From Dyadobacter crusticola DSM 16708 (GTDB lineage Bacteria > Bacteroidota > Bacteroidia > Cytophagales > Spirosomataceae), in contig NZ_JNJB01000012.1 in NCBI RefSeq assembly GCF_000701505.1, forward strand, positions 124,001 to 188,000: 64,000 nucleotides of DNA, written 5' to 3'. Under the pieces are notes generated by a model. The model saw only the letters and a program-made list of their open reading frames with translations. It did no database searches and was not told the origin of the DNA. The translations under genes were made by a program, and so were the position numbers. Positions 9,701 to 18,100 of this stretch are shown in pieces; the first letter of the stretch is position 1; every line of letters starts with the position of its first letter.

Positions 9701-11185
9701 ATGTATTTTCTTGGATTCGATCTGGGCAGTTCTTCTGTTAAAGCAAGTTTGGTACATGCCGATACCGGCGCAGTGGCAGCCGCCGCTTTTTTTCCGGAGC
9801 GTGAAATGACAATTGACGCGCCTAGGCCTGGTTTTGCAGAACAACAGCCTGAAAATTGGTGGAAAAATGCATGTCTTGCTTCTAAGGCAGTTGTCGGCAA
9901 GGCTGGAATCAAGCCGGAGGAAGTTGCTGCGATCGGGATTTCTTATCAGATGCATGGCCTTGTGGTAGTTGATAAAAATTTAAACGTACTCCGCCCGTCG
10001 ATAATCTGGTGTGACAGCCGGGCTGTTGAAGTGGGTAATACCGCAATGCAGGAACTCGGCGAGGAATATGTCCTTCCTCACTTGCTAAATTCTCCGGGCA
10101 ATTTTACCGCCGCAAAACTCGGCTGGGTGAAGCAGAATGAACCTGATGTTTACGCAAAAGTCTACAAGTTCATGCTTCCCGGGGACTATCTCGCCATGCG
10201 AATGACCGGTGAAGTTGTTACTACCCCGTCGGGACTTTCAGAAGGCATCTTCTGGGATTTCGTGAACAAACGTCCCGCCGATTTCCTGTTTAGCCACTTC
10301 GGATTCGACTCCGGTCTTATCCCCACTGTCCTACCCACATTCTCTGATCAGGGCCACATTACTGCTAAAGCAGCAGAAGCGCTGGGACTCAAAGCAGGCA
10401 CACCTGTAACATACCGAGCAGGCGACCAGCCCAACAATGGATTCTCGCTCAATGTGCTGGAACCCGGGGAAGTAGCTGCTACTGCGGGTACCTCCGGCGT
10501 TGTTTATGGTGTGAGTGAACAAATCAAATTCGATCCGAAATCGAGGGTAAATACTTTCCTGCATGTAAACCCCATTTCGGAAGTGGACCGCTATGGTGTT
10601 CTTCTTTGCGTAAATGGTACCGGCAGCCTGAATGGCTGGCTCAGAAACTCACTTTTCCAGGGTAATATCAGCTACCCGCAGATGAACCAGCTTGCGTCAG
10701 AAGCACCTATAGGAGCAGATGGACTGTACTGTCTTCCATTCGGAAACGGCGCAGAACGTATGCTTGAAAACCAGGATCCGGGAAGTACATTCAAGGGTCT
10801 GCAATTCAGCCGCCACGGCTTGCCGCATTATACGCGTGCTTCTCAGGAAGGAATTGTTTTCGCCCTTTACTATGGAATGGAAATCATGGAAACGGTCGGC
10901 GTTTCTCTCAAAAATATTCGCGCCGGGGAAGCCAATATGTTCCTGAGCCCTGTTTTCCGGGAGACTTTCGCAAACGTTTCAGGGGCTACGGTAGAGCTAT
11001 ACAACACAGACGGCGCGCAGGGAGCAGCCCGTGCCGCTGGCTTTGGGCTCGGTTATTACAAAAATCGCGCGGATGCTTTCAACGGACTCAGTGCATTGCA
11101 GACCATTGAACCGAATGCTGAACATAGCGCAGCGACCAAAGATGCTTATGCTAAATGGAAGCAGGCACTCGAAGAAAGCCTTTGA
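9701..11185 (+). CDS. xylB: Xylulokinase (FGGY family)
   Basis: A 494-residue cytosolic sugar kinase that phosphorylates D-xylulose for entry into the pentose phosphate pathway. It has the N-terminal phosphate-1 motif (FLGFDLGSSSVKASLV), the sugar-binding SYQMHGLVVVD and WCDSRA segments, and the second-half adenosine/phosphate motif AATAGTSGVVYGV near residue 265. The Met-His pair before GLV is typical of xylulokinases as opposed to glycerol kinases. No xylose isomerase or transporter is adjacent, so substrate assignment rests on these residues. A hairpin follows the stop. Confidence 0.85.
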   Translation: MYFLGFDLGSSSVKASLVHADTGAVAAAAFFPEREMTIDAPRPGFAEQQPENWWKNACLASKAVVGKAGIKPEEVAAIGISYQMHGLVVVDKNLNVLRPSIIWCDSRAVEVGNTAMQELGEEYVLPHLLNSPGNFTAAKLGWVKQNEPDVYAKVYKFMLPGDYLAMRMTGEVVTTPSGLSEGIFWDFVNKRPADFLFSHFGFDSGLIPTVLPTFSDQGHITAKAAEALGLKAGTPVTYRAGDQPNNGFSLNVLEPGEVAATAGTSGVVYGVSEQIKFDPKSRVNTFLHVNPISEVDRYGVLLCVNGTGSLNGWLRNSLFQGNISYPQMNQLASEAPIGADGLYCLPFGNGAERMLENQDPGSTFKGLQFSRHGLPHYTRASQEGIVFALYYGMEIMETVGVSLKNIRAGEANMFLSPVFRETFANVSGATVELYNTDGAQGAARAAGFGLGYYKNRADAFNGLSALQTIEPNAEHSAATKDAYAKWKQALEESL

Positions 11186-11192
11186 TTCTTTC

Positions 11193-11223
11193 GCTGGTCT
11201 CACTTATTCTCTGTGAGACCAGC
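11193..11223. terminator. Hairpin between convergent xylB and ssb
   Basis: An 11-bp perfect stem GCTGGTCTCAC (11193-11203) pairs with GTGAGACCAGC (11213-11223) around a 9-nt loop. Only AAAA follows on the plus strand and there is no clear T-tract, so it is a modest, possibly bidirectional terminator. Confidence 0.5.
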
Positions 11224-11248
11224 AAAATGCTATTTAGGCGCAATCCGA

Positions 11249-11584
11249 TCAGGCGGTAACTTCCGTGCTTTTTACGTATTCTTCGATTTTGAAGGCTACT
11301 ATTTCGGCAACTTTCACCGTGTGATCATCTTTATTCTGATACTGGCGGTAATTTATCTTACCTTCCACAGTTACCATTTTCCCTTTTTCCAGCAACGATT
11401 CACACCTTTGCGCCAGCTGTCCCCACGCTACGATTGAATGCCATGCTGTTGTTTTAACTTCCTCCTTATTCTTATTCGTATATACCTCGTTAGTAGCAAG
11501 CGAAAAGGTGGCCATTTTACCTCCTTCAAAATCTTTTACATTGATTTCACGTCCTACGTTTCCGATCAGTTTTACTGAGTTCAT
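11249..11584 (-). CDS. ssb: Single-stranded DNA-binding protein, short form
   Basis: A 111-residue OB-fold protein: MNSVKLIGNVGREINVK, FSLATNEVYTNK, and WHSIVAWGQLAQ with the conserved ssDNA-stacking Trp. It binds ssDNA during replication and repair. The chain stops right after the OB fold (EEYVKSTEVTA) and lacks the flexible linker and acidic DDIPF-type tip that recruit partner proteins in E. coli SSB. This could be a second, tail-less SSB or the normal short form of the lineage. It converges on xylB. Confidence 0.88.
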   Translation of the reverse strand: MNSVKLIGNVGREINVKDFEGGKMATFSLATNEVYTNKNKEEVKTTAWHSIVAWGQLAQRCESLLEKGKMVTVEGKINYRQYQNKDDHTVKVAEIVAFKIEEYVKSTEVTA

Positions 11585-11817
11585 GGTAATTGATGTTTAG
11601 AATTGGATATTATTTACTGTCGATCAGGCGACAATGCAAAGTTGTGTTCAAGCAAAAAATTGATTCGGTTGTTAATCATTTATAAGCATATGAAAACATT
11701 TGCAGCCATTTGCACGTGGAAAAACGCGTTTATTGGTGTCAAATGAATTTTACTATATTGCGAGCAGAGAGGTATGCACACTGTAACAGATCCGTCGGGA
11801 CCTGAGCAAAATTTTGA

Positions 11818-12177
11818 ATGATGAAGAATTGCCTTGAATGCGAAAAACCGTTAATGGGGAGAGTAGATAAGAAATTCTGCTCCGATATGTGCCGGAACAG
11901 CTACAACAACCGGCTCAATTCAGATTCTTACAATGTGGTAAGAAATATGAACAACCAGCTCCGGAAGAACAGGAGAATACTGGAAGAATTTTGCCCGGAG
12001 GATAAATCAAAGACTACCAAAAGTGCATTGCTGGGCAAAGGTTTTGACTTCAATCTGATCACAAGTATACGTCCCACCCTGAAAGGCAGTATTTACCATT
12101 TCGTTTACGATTATGGCTATCTTGAACTCGAAAACGATTTTTATCTCATCGTGAAAGACAAACGTCTGGAGAAATAA
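11818..12177 (+). CDS. Conserved hypothetical protein with zinc ribbon
   Basis: A 119-residue soluble protein. Its N-terminus has a CLEC pair followed by CSDMCRNSYNN, a four-cysteine zinc ribbon of the DUF2116-like kind. A basic helical stretch follows (RNMNNQLRKNRRILEEF), then a small beta-rich tail (YHFVYDYGYLELENDFYLIV). DNA or RNA binding is plausible from the ribbon and basic helix, but no function is known to me. A TTG at 11733 and TATATTGC at 11754-11761 with 18 nt between could be its promoter. The aldo/keto reductase follows 31 bp downstream with its own promoter-like box. Confidence 0.7.
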   Translation: MMKNCLECEKPLMGRVDKKFCSDMCRNSYNNRLNSDSYNVVRNMNNQLRKNRRILEEFCPEDKSKTTKSALLGKGFDFNLITSIRPTLKGSIYHFVYDYGYLELENDFYLIVKDKRLEK

Positions 12178-12178
12178 A

Positions 12179-12186
12179 TATTTTTG
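12179..12186 (+). promoter_or_regulatory. -7 box before the aldo/keto reductase
   Basis: TATTTTTG is an exact match to the Bacteroidota -7 consensus TAnnTTTG, 22 nt before the start codon. It overlaps the end of the upstream gene. No clear TTG is seen about 20 nt upstream. Confidence 0.4.
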
Positions 12187-12208
12187 CACCGAATCAAAAA
12201 TCCCCGGA

Positions 12209-13084
12209 ATGAAAAAAGTAAGCCTGAGCGACTCCGGTCCAAAAGTATCAGAAGCAATTTACGGCTTCTGGAGGTGGGCGGATGAAGGTACTGCGACCAC
12301 CTCACAAATCGAAAAAACAGTTAACCTCTGTCTGGAACTGGGTATTAATACTTTTGACCACGCGGATATTTACGGAGATCAGACAATTGAAGAACATTTC
12401 GGCAAAATCATTCACAATAAATCTTTCAAGCGAGAAGATATTGTCCTATTCAGCAAATGCGGCATCAGGCATTCCGGTAACAGGTACTCGAAGTATTACG
12501 ACACCTCGCGAGAACATATCATCGAAAGTATCAATGGCTCTTTAAAGAGGCTGCGAACAGATTATCTCGACATTTTTCTGCTGCATCAGAGCGATTTCCT
12601 GTCAGATCCGGAGGAAACTGCAACTGCACTGGCCGAAATAGTTAAATCCGGTAAGACCAAGCATATTGGTGTGGCGAACTTTACGGTTTTTCAGCACCAG
12701 CTGCTGGCGTCATATCTTCGCATTCCCATTGTAACTAACCATATCGAGCTCAATTTGATGAACACTTCGGCAATTGAAGACGGCCGCATTGACTTCATCA
12801 AGCAAAGTTTCAGCAAGCCACTTGCCTGGGCGCCACTTGCCGGGGGAAAAATATTGAATGGCACCGAAGAAAGAGCAGTGCGCCTGAGGGCAAAACTGGA
12901 AGAAATTGGTAGGAAATACAATGCAAACATCGAGCAAACTGCCGTGGCCTGGTTGATGAAACTGGGAACTCTGCCCATTATCGGCTCTTTGTCCGAAGCG
13001 CGGATCAGAAATGCAGCAAGTGCGTCAGATATTGATTTGAGCCGGGAAGACTGGTACGAAATATACCACGCTTCCGGAAAATAA
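12209..13084 (+). CDS. Aldo/keto reductase, YdhF-like
   Basis: A 291-residue cytosolic NADPH-dependent oxidoreductase with a TIM-barrel fold. The catalytic tetrad is visible: Asp and Tyr in FDHADIYGD, Lys in LFSKCGI and His in FLLHQSD. NADPH-contacting segments GKTKHIGVANF and the late PIIGSLSEARI are also present. Length and motif order resemble E. coli YdhF, whose physiological substrate is not settled. Its stop lies 10 bp from the stop of the convergent SAM hydrolase gene, with no terminator between them. Confidence 0.87.
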   Translation: MKKVSLSDSGPKVSEAIYGFWRWADEGTATTSQIEKTVNLCLELGINTFDHADIYGDQTIEEHFGKIIHNKSFKREDIVLFSKCGIRHSGNRYSKYYDTSREHIIESINGSLKRLRTDYLDIFLLHQSDFLSDPEETATALAEIVKSGKTKHIGVANFTVFQHQLLASYLRIPIVTNHIELNLMNTSAIEDGRIDFIKQSFSKPLAWAPLAGGKILNGTEERAVRLRAKLEEIGRKYNANIEQTAVAWLMKLGTLPIIGSLSEARIRNAASASDIDLSREDWYEIYHASGK

Positions 13085-13094
13085 TTGGTTACTG

Positions 13095-14027
13095 CTATCG
13101 GGTAAGCAGAATGCGCCATTCATTGCCGCTGCTTACCCGTTTTTCTTTTGCAAAGTCCCCCATGTTGATACCGAGCGAGAATTGCAGAAGACTGTTGAAG
13201 TAGCCCACCAGCGCACCCTCGGGTACTTCACCAAAAGTATTCACGTACCGTACTTTCCCCTGAAATACTGTTGAATCCTTTTTCTGGATGGTGACATGAA
13301 TGTCGTCGCCGACTTTGACGTGCAGCTGATTAAATGTTTTTTTATCAATGTTGGTCCAGACATTCCCATACTGTACATCCAGCACCGGGATACTTCCCAT
13401 TACTTTTCCGCCTTCAAACCTGGCTTTCTGATAAGGTATCCTGACCACCTGACTTGGTAGTTTCGGACCTACTTCCTCAAACGAAATAGCTCCTGATGCC
13501 AGCCGTGCGCCGGTAAATGCATACACGTCGCGACCGTGAAAAGTGTAAGATTCATTCGAGTTTTGCCGGCGGTTTTTAGCTTCATCAATCTCTCGGATCT
13601 CGCGGATTCCCATTTGCTCGGCCACGAGCGTAAGTGTTCCATTATCGGGTGTGACGAAATAATGTCCCGAGTTCGTGAGCAATGCAACTGATTTTCGGTC
13701 AGTGCCGACTCCCGGATCCACAACGGAGACGAAAACGGTACCTGTTGGCCAGTAAGGAGCAGTTTGAACAAGCCGGTAAGAGGCTTCCCAAATATTAAAA
13801 GCAGGAATTTCGTGCGTGACATCGTAGATCCGCACATCTTTCGATACGCCAGCAGCCACGCCTTTCATTGCTGCAACAGCCCCATCTTTCAAACCAAAAT
13901 CAGATTGGAAAACGAGTATATGGTTAGGGGCAGCATTGTCTGACCTGCATTGGATGAACAAAAAAGCCCCAATTGTAAACAGAAACACGCGGATGATTTT
14001 TAACAAAACACTAGAACCTGCTTCCAT
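13095..14027 (-). CDS. SAM hydrolase (SAM hydroxide adenosyltransferase, DUF62) with export signal
   Basis: A 310-residue member of the DUF62/chlorinase-fluorinase family, most of which hydrolyse S-adenosylmethionine to adenosine and methionine. Family motifs are intact: FQSDFGLKDG, VVDPGVGTDR, VTPDNGTL, and NTFGEVPEGALVGYFNS near the C-terminus. Unusually, a hydrophobic N-terminus (KIIRVFLFTIGAFLFIQC, about residues 10-27) precedes the domain and ends at a Cys followed by RSDN, like a lipoprotein signal. There is no later Met that would remove it. It begins 14 bp after the Tll0287-like lipoprotein gene, so the two are probably one transcript. An exported SAM hydrolase is puzzling because SAM is cytosolic; the signal could instead be a simple membrane anchor. 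Confidence 0.82.
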   Translation of the reverse strand: MEAGSSVLLKIIRVFLFTIGAFLFIQCRSDNAAPNHILVFQSDFGLKDGAVAAMKGVAAGVSKDVRIYDVTHEIPAFNIWEASYRLVQTAPYWPTGTVFVSVVDPGVGTDRKSVALLTNSGHYFVTPDNGTLTLVAEQMGIREIREIDEAKNRRQNSNESYTFHGRDVYAFTGARLASGAISFEEVGPKLPSQVVRIPYQKARFEGGKVMGSIPVLDVQYGNVWTNIDKKTFNQLHVKVGDDIHVTIQKKDSTVFQGKVRYVNTFGEVPEGALVGYFNSLLQFSLGINMGDFAKEKRVSSGNEWRILLTR

Positions 14028-14041
14028 CGCTTTTGAGTTTG

Positions 14042-14629
14042 TTAGTCCTGTTTTCTCAGCTGCTTAGCATCCAGTTTCCTGATAATGTCTTTTTTGTTAA
14101 AGAGTAGTCTCCAAACTGCAAAAGGCTGAGCGGGATTGTCTGAGCAAGTTTTACATACCGGGCTTTCCACGGCAACCGGCGCATTGTATACCATTAAAGT
14201 ATCGCCAAGCCGCTGCAAATTATCCCCCGCTTCGGCTTTGTTTTTAGCACTGTACAAATAGGCACTGAGCAATTCACGCTCTTTCGGATCAAGGCGCGCG
14301 TTGTTCAAGTCACTTGCACCCAGTAACTCAATTTTTACTCCATACTCTTTCTGTAATGCGGCCACGACAGGAATTTGGTCCAAGGCTTCGCAAAGCTGCT
14401 TGCCATTCGCGGGATCGTTTTCCAGCTCTTTCCTGAGTGACTTTTCTGTGATCTGAGCAATTTTTTTACCCCATTCATTGGCTGAATAAACGAGTTGTGT
14501 GTTTGTAACACGTTTAATCTCAACAGATTTGATCTCGCTTTTCAACTCTTTGGTTTGCTCGATCCTGTTGTTTGAATTACAGGCAGCCAGCAATACTCCT
14601 GCCATTAAAATGTATATAGTCTGTCTCAT
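14042..14629 (-). CDS. Tll0287/DUF3365-like lipoprotein lacking the heme His
   Basis: A 195-residue lipoprotein starting MRQTIYILMAGVLLAAC (lipobox LLAAC, Cys17). The body is helical and ends with a segment resembling Tll0287-like heme domains: a pattern around LLGASDLNNARLDPKE, then NAPVAVESPVCKTCSDN at about residues 150-165. In that family the last motif is usually CxxCH, binding c-type heme; here the His is replaced by Ser (CKTCS), so covalent heme binding by the normal route is unlikely. The frame runs upstream to 14731 but the lipoprotein start at 14629 is clearly better. It shares a transcript with the SAM hydrolase. The family assignment is by eye. Confidence 0.6.
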   Translation of the reverse strand: MRQTIYILMAGVLLAACNSNNRIEQTKELKSEIKSVEIKRVTNTQLVYSANEWGKKIAQITEKSLRKELENDPANGKQLCEALDQIPVVAALQKEYGVKIELLGASDLNNARLDPKERELLSAYLYSAKNKAEAGDNLQRLGDTLMVYNAPVAVESPVCKTCSDNPAQPFAVWRLLFNKKDIIRKLDAKQLRKQD

Positions 14630-14701
14630 AAACCTATCAATCTTTTGTATTTGCCCTAAGTAGTGATCATTGTCCCAACGGTTCATTCCGGCTAAAATTC
14701 G

Positions 14702-14709
14702 TATCTTTG
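14702..14709 (+). promoter_or_regulatory. -7 box before prfA
   Basis: TATCTTTG is an exact match to TAnnTTTG, 37 nt before the prfA start codon, in the spacer between divergent genes. No TTG at the expected distance was found. Confidence 0.4.
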
Positions 14710-14746
14710 TGCCCCAAATACAGCGTGCCAAAGATATTCAATAAAG

Positions 14747-15820
14747 ATGATCGATAAGTTAGCAGCCATAAAAGAACGCTTCGAAGAGGTTTCTCAGCAA
14801 ATCATACAACCGGAGATCGTATCTGATTCCAGCCGGTATTCCAAATTAAGCAAGGAATACAAGGATCTTGGCAGAATTGTGGAGCATTATGAGCTTTATC
14901 AGAAACTGCAGAAGGATATCGCTGGCACGAAGGAGCTCATTGCGACCGAAAAAGACGAAGAGTTGCGTGAAATGGCCAAAGAGGAGCTCGATGAGCTCAC
15001 TCCCAAACTGGAAGAGTTAGAGCAGGTTATCAAAGAATTGCTGATCCCGAAAGATCCCAATGACAGCCGGAACATTATCCTGGAAATCCGGGGCGGTACC
15101 GGCGGTGATGAAGCTGCTATTTTTGCAGGCGATTTGTTCAGGATGTACCAGCGCTTTTTCGAGAAAATGGGCTGGCGCTCTTCTATTATGGACTTTACGG
15201 AAGGCACCAATGGCGGCTACAAAGAAATCATCTGTAAGGTAGAAGGCGAAGATGTTTATGGGAAGATGAAGTTCGAATCAGGTGTACACCGGGTTCAACG
15301 CGTTCCTCAAACCGAATCTCAGGGCAGGATCCACACTTCGGCAGCCTCTGTGGCTGTGTTGCCCGAAGCAGAAGAAGTGGATGTGCAGATCAATATGAAT
15401 GATGTGCGTGTAGATACTTTTCAATCGTCAGGCGCGGGTGGACAATCGGTAAACACTACTTATTCGGCGGTTCGATTAACACACATTCCGTCTGGTCTGG
15501 TAGTAAGCTGTCAGGATGAACGATCGCAGCTCAAAAACAAAGACCGGGCATTGGGCGTACTTCGTTCCAGGCTTTACGAGATTGAGCTGAAAAAGCACAA
15601 TGACGCAATCAGTTCGCAACGCAAGTCCATGGTCGGCAGCGGCGACCGTTCTGACAAGATCCGAACTTACAACTATCCCCAAAGCCGCATTACTGATCAC
15701 CGCATTGGTTACACGGTTTATAACCTCCCGGCCGTCATGGAAGGAGATATCGCGGAATTTATCGAGCGGTTGAGGATTGCCGAAAATGCAGAAAGAATGC
15801 AGGAGGGAGAAACGGTTTAA
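14747..15820 (+). CDS. prfA: Peptide chain release factor 1
   Basis: A 357-residue class I release factor that recognises UAA and UAG stop codons and triggers peptidyl-tRNA hydrolysis on the ribosome. The catalytic GGQ lies in SGAGGQSVNTTYSAVRLTH at about residues 226-244, and a PxT-type tripeptide (VPQTESQGRIHTSAA) sits in the conserved segment just before it. Length and start are standard. Its stop is only 5 bp from the stop of the convergent hicB gene. Confidence 0.95.
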   Translation: MIDKLAAIKERFEEVSQQIIQPEIVSDSSRYSKLSKEYKDLGRIVEHYELYQKLQKDIAGTKELIATEKDEELREMAKEELDELTPKLEELEQVIKELLIPKDPNDSRNIILEIRGGTGGDEAAIFAGDLFRMYQRFFEKMGWRSSIMDFTEGTNGGYKEIICKVEGEDVYGKMKFESGVHRVQRVPQTESQGRIHTSAASVAVLPEAEEVDVQINMNDVRVDTFQSSGAGGQSVNTTYSAVRLTHIPSGLVVSCQDERSQLKNKDRALGVLRSRLYEIELKKHNDAISSQRKSMVGSGDRSDKIRTYNYPQSRITDHRIGYTVYNLPAVMEGDIAEFIERLRIAENAERMQEGETV

Positions 15821-15825
15821 GCTTT

Positions 15826-16218
15826 TCAGATCAGAAACTGAATAGCTGAAAGTTCGCGGCCGACCTGCTGTACACCTTCCAGGATACGACGCGTTTGTGA
15901 CGAAGAGGGCTTCTTAGTACCATTTATGTATTGTGCCAACAGGCTCTGATTCATATTGATTCTCTTGCTCAACGCATTCACATTGATTACTTTATAGAAA
16001 TTAAAGAAACTTTGTAAATCAGGCCTCAGTACCAATTCATCGATATTATACTTAAACCCAAGATCTTCAAAAGCCAGGTTAACTGCATCAACGATATTCT
16101 TCTTTAAGTCTTCAAAGTCATCTCCCTGAGTAGCAATAAGCTTCCTACCTGCCGAAGAAGTAGCACTGTATCCTACCTCTTCTTTGATGATGTTAATTGT
16201 TAAAGTTGGCTTCTTCAT
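15826..16218 (-). CDS. hicB: HicB-type antitoxin with helix-turn-helix
   Basis: A 130-residue protein with an N-terminal HicB-like partial RNase H fold (IIKEEVGYSATSS, then the DDFEDLKKNIVDAVNLA helix) and a C-terminal helix-turn-helix (ALSKRINMNQSLLAQYINGTKKPSSSQTRRILEGV). HicB antitoxins bind the HicA mRNA interferase and repress their own operon. The start overlaps the stop of the upstream hicA remnant as ATGA (16218-16215), the usual coupling in hicAB operons. The antitoxin reads intact although the toxin frame is broken. Confidence 0.82.
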   Translation of the reverse strand: MKKPTLTINIIKEEVGYSATSSAGRKLIATQGDDFEDLKKNIVDAVNLAFEDLGFKYNIDELVLRPDLQSFFNFYKVINVNALSKRINMNQSLLAQYINGTKKPSSSQTRRILEGVQQVGRELSAIQFLI

Positions 16219-16411
16219 CGCTTAGTTGTTTTAATCCCAGCCATTTTCAGTATCGATACCAACAGGCCTTTTTTAACTTCTTTCGGGCCATGATCGGGAA
16301 CAATTAATTGCCGGTTTTTGCTAGGATGCTGCATAACAATGTGGCTGCCGTTTTGTCGAACATGGAACCATCCGTCTTTTGCAAGTAATCTTGAAGTTCA
16401 CTGCATTTCAT
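16215..16411 (-). pseudogene. hicA: hicA toxin, frameshifted
   Basis: From the ATG at 16411 the frame reads MKCSEL and then runs off register and stops early. From about 16394 the next frame reads RLLAKDGWFHVRQNGSHI and continues through VPDHGPKEVKKGLL to KTTKR, which is a typical HicA double-stranded RNA-binding-like mRNA interferase including the GSH catalytic His. One missing nucleotide at about 16393-16400 would restore a normal 65-residue protein. No in-frame start exists upstream of GWFH. The stop overlaps hicB by ATGA. It may be a real inactivation or a sequencing error. A TAnnTTTG box lies at 16413-16420, directly before the ATG. Confidence 0.78.
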
Positions 16412-16510
16412 ACAAAAGTAATAAATCTATTACCCGCGCAGATCTCTTGCTGCGAGCAACTTATTGAAAAACTTTATGTAGGAAGTCGAGTGATGATATC
16501 GAAGAAGGCT

Positions 16511-17071
16511 TTATTTCGCCTGATATTTTTCCTTGTAAGTTTTGGCTTTGTAGCTGTCGAACTCTTCTTTTTTGTAAAAATCGCCGCCTATAAAGGTAAT
16601 GACCTCGTGAAATTCCTTTGGTTTCAGATAACCTGCGAGCGGCTGGATCATGTTGAATTTATCGTCTAAAAATACCGTCGTAGGATAACTTGGCTGATTG
16701 TTGGTCAACGCCAATGCGATTTCGTTGATACCCTTGCTACCTTGCGCCAGGTACTGGAATTTTTTGTCTCCCAATGTAATTGTCTCTTTTTGCTCTGCGT
16801 CCAGCTTCACAGCATAGTATGTCTTGTTGACGTAATCGACAACCGCCTTGTTCTTGAAAGTTTCACGGTCCATTACTTTACACCAGCCGCACCAGTCGGT
16901 ATAAAGGTCTATCATAACCTTCCGCGGCTCCTGCTGGATTTTGGCATAAGCCTCTTCAATCGTCATCCATTGGATCTGCGCGGTTTCCTTTTTTTCAGTA
17001 TCGGACTTGAAACTTGTTAAAATAAATGCAACAGCTGCGACGATCAGGTTGCTCAAAATGAGGTTTTTCAT
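16511..17071 (-). CDS. Exported thioredoxin-like protein
   Basis: A 186-residue protein starting MKNLILSNLIVAAVAFILTSFK, a signal peptide or N-terminal anchor, then a thioredoxin fold with the active site DLYTDWCGWCKVMD (about residue 67) and the cis-Pro loop PSYPTTVFLD. WCGWC proteins of this kind usually act as periplasmic disulfide reductases or isomerases. A helical tail (KKEEFDSYKAKTYKEKYQ) ends the chain. The frame extends to 17170, but the signal-peptide Met at 17071 is preferred. It is probably in a unit with the EamA gene, 43 bp upstream. Confidence 0.83.
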   Translation of the reverse strand: MKNLILSNLIVAAVAFILTSFKSDTEKKETAQIQWMTIEEAYAKIQQEPRKVMIDLYTDWCGWCKVMDRETFKNKAVVDYVNKTYYAVKLDAEQKETITLGDKKFQYLAQGSKGINEIALALTNNQPSYPTTVFLDDKFNMIQPLAGYLKPKEFHEVITFIGGDFYKKEEFDSYKAKTYKEKYQAK

Positions 17072-17114
17072 ACAAATTTTGTTTTCTAACCAAAGAACAA
17101 GAATTACCGCCGAT

Positions 17115-18038
17115 TTATTTCGCTGCGGTTTTGGATTTAGCAAATGAAATAAGGATCCCACCCGCCACAATCAGCAGCATTCCGGCCAGCATCGAAACGG
17201 AAGGTATCGACTCGCCCATTAAAAATCCAATCAGTACCGAAAAGAGGATATTGGAATAACCAATCGCTGCGACCCGCCCTGCTTTGTCAAATGTAAAAGA
17301 CTGTGTCAGCATTTTCTGCCCCATCAATGCGGTTAGTCCGAGGGCAAGAAATCCCAGCCACTGCCACGAGCTTTCGGGCCATTTGAATGTACCGATGAGA
17401 AAATCAAGGTGCTCAATAGGATAGTAAGTGCCTATCAGCATTGAAACGATCGGCATTACAATCCCGCTTAGCATGAAAGACAGGATGATAGCGCGGGTAT
17501 CATAAACCAGCCCGAGCTGCCGGATAGACAGATAAGAGACTGCAGTTAAAAGTGCATTGCCAAGTCCGAGCGCATTGTCGCGCAGGGAAGTGGAAAGATC
17601 CGGCCTGAACACCAGCAAAATACCGGTAAAGCCTATAAAAATTGCCGCCCACTCACCTTCATTCAGCGTTTCGCCGATCAACAGCCAGGAAAGTAATGCG
17701 AGGAAAATCGGGTAAGTGTACTGGTAGGTTGAAGCGCGGCCCAGTCCGAGTGTTTGAATGGCATAAAAAAGCATATACAGTGACAGTGTCCCCACTACTC
17801 CTCTGAAAATCAACAAACCCAGCTTCCCGCCGCGCTGAACAAGCGGTCGCTGGCGGATGCTGCTGAGCACAAAAACAACCCCGACAATATTCCGGAAAAA
17901 CACCAATTGTACAATGTGAAAATCACGGCCCAGCCATTTGGATAGTGCGGAAGTTAGCGAAAAGAAAAATGCCGCCCCGAGCATTAAGTAAATGCCTTTA
18001 TGGGATGCGTTGCGAGGAATGTCTGCGGAAGAAGCCAC
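17115..18038 (-). CDS. EamA/DMT-family permease
   Basis: A 307-residue inner-membrane protein with ten predicted segments in two EamA repeats. The first begins at GIYLMLGAAFFFSLTSALSKW and includes the typical YTYPIFLALLSWLLIGE segment; the second begins near residue 165 and ends AGMLLIVAGGILI. Drug/metabolite transporters of this type export amino acids, nucleotides or other small molecules. Substrate cannot be read from sequence. It is divergent from the B12 riboswitch-controlled operon. Confidence 0.85.
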   Translation of the reverse strand: MASSADIPRNASHKGIYLMLGAAFFFSLTSALSKWLGRDFHIVQLVFFRNIVGVVFVLSSIRQRPLVQRGGKLGLLIFRGVVGTLSLYMLFYAIQTLGLGRASTYQYTYPIFLALLSWLLIGETLNEGEWAAIFIGFTGILLVFRPDLSTSLRDNALGLGNALLTAVSYLSIRQLGLVYDTRAIILSFMLSGIVMPIVSMLIGTYYPIEHLDFLIGTFKWPESSWQWLGFLALGLTALMGQKMLTQSFTFDKAGRVAAIGYSNILFSVLIGFLMGESIPSVSMLAGMLLIVAGGILISFAKSKTAAK

Positions 18039-18100
18039 CTTTTAGATTTTGGACAAAGATAAGCGATTGGGCATTCGGTCATAAAACGAATGCAATTAGC

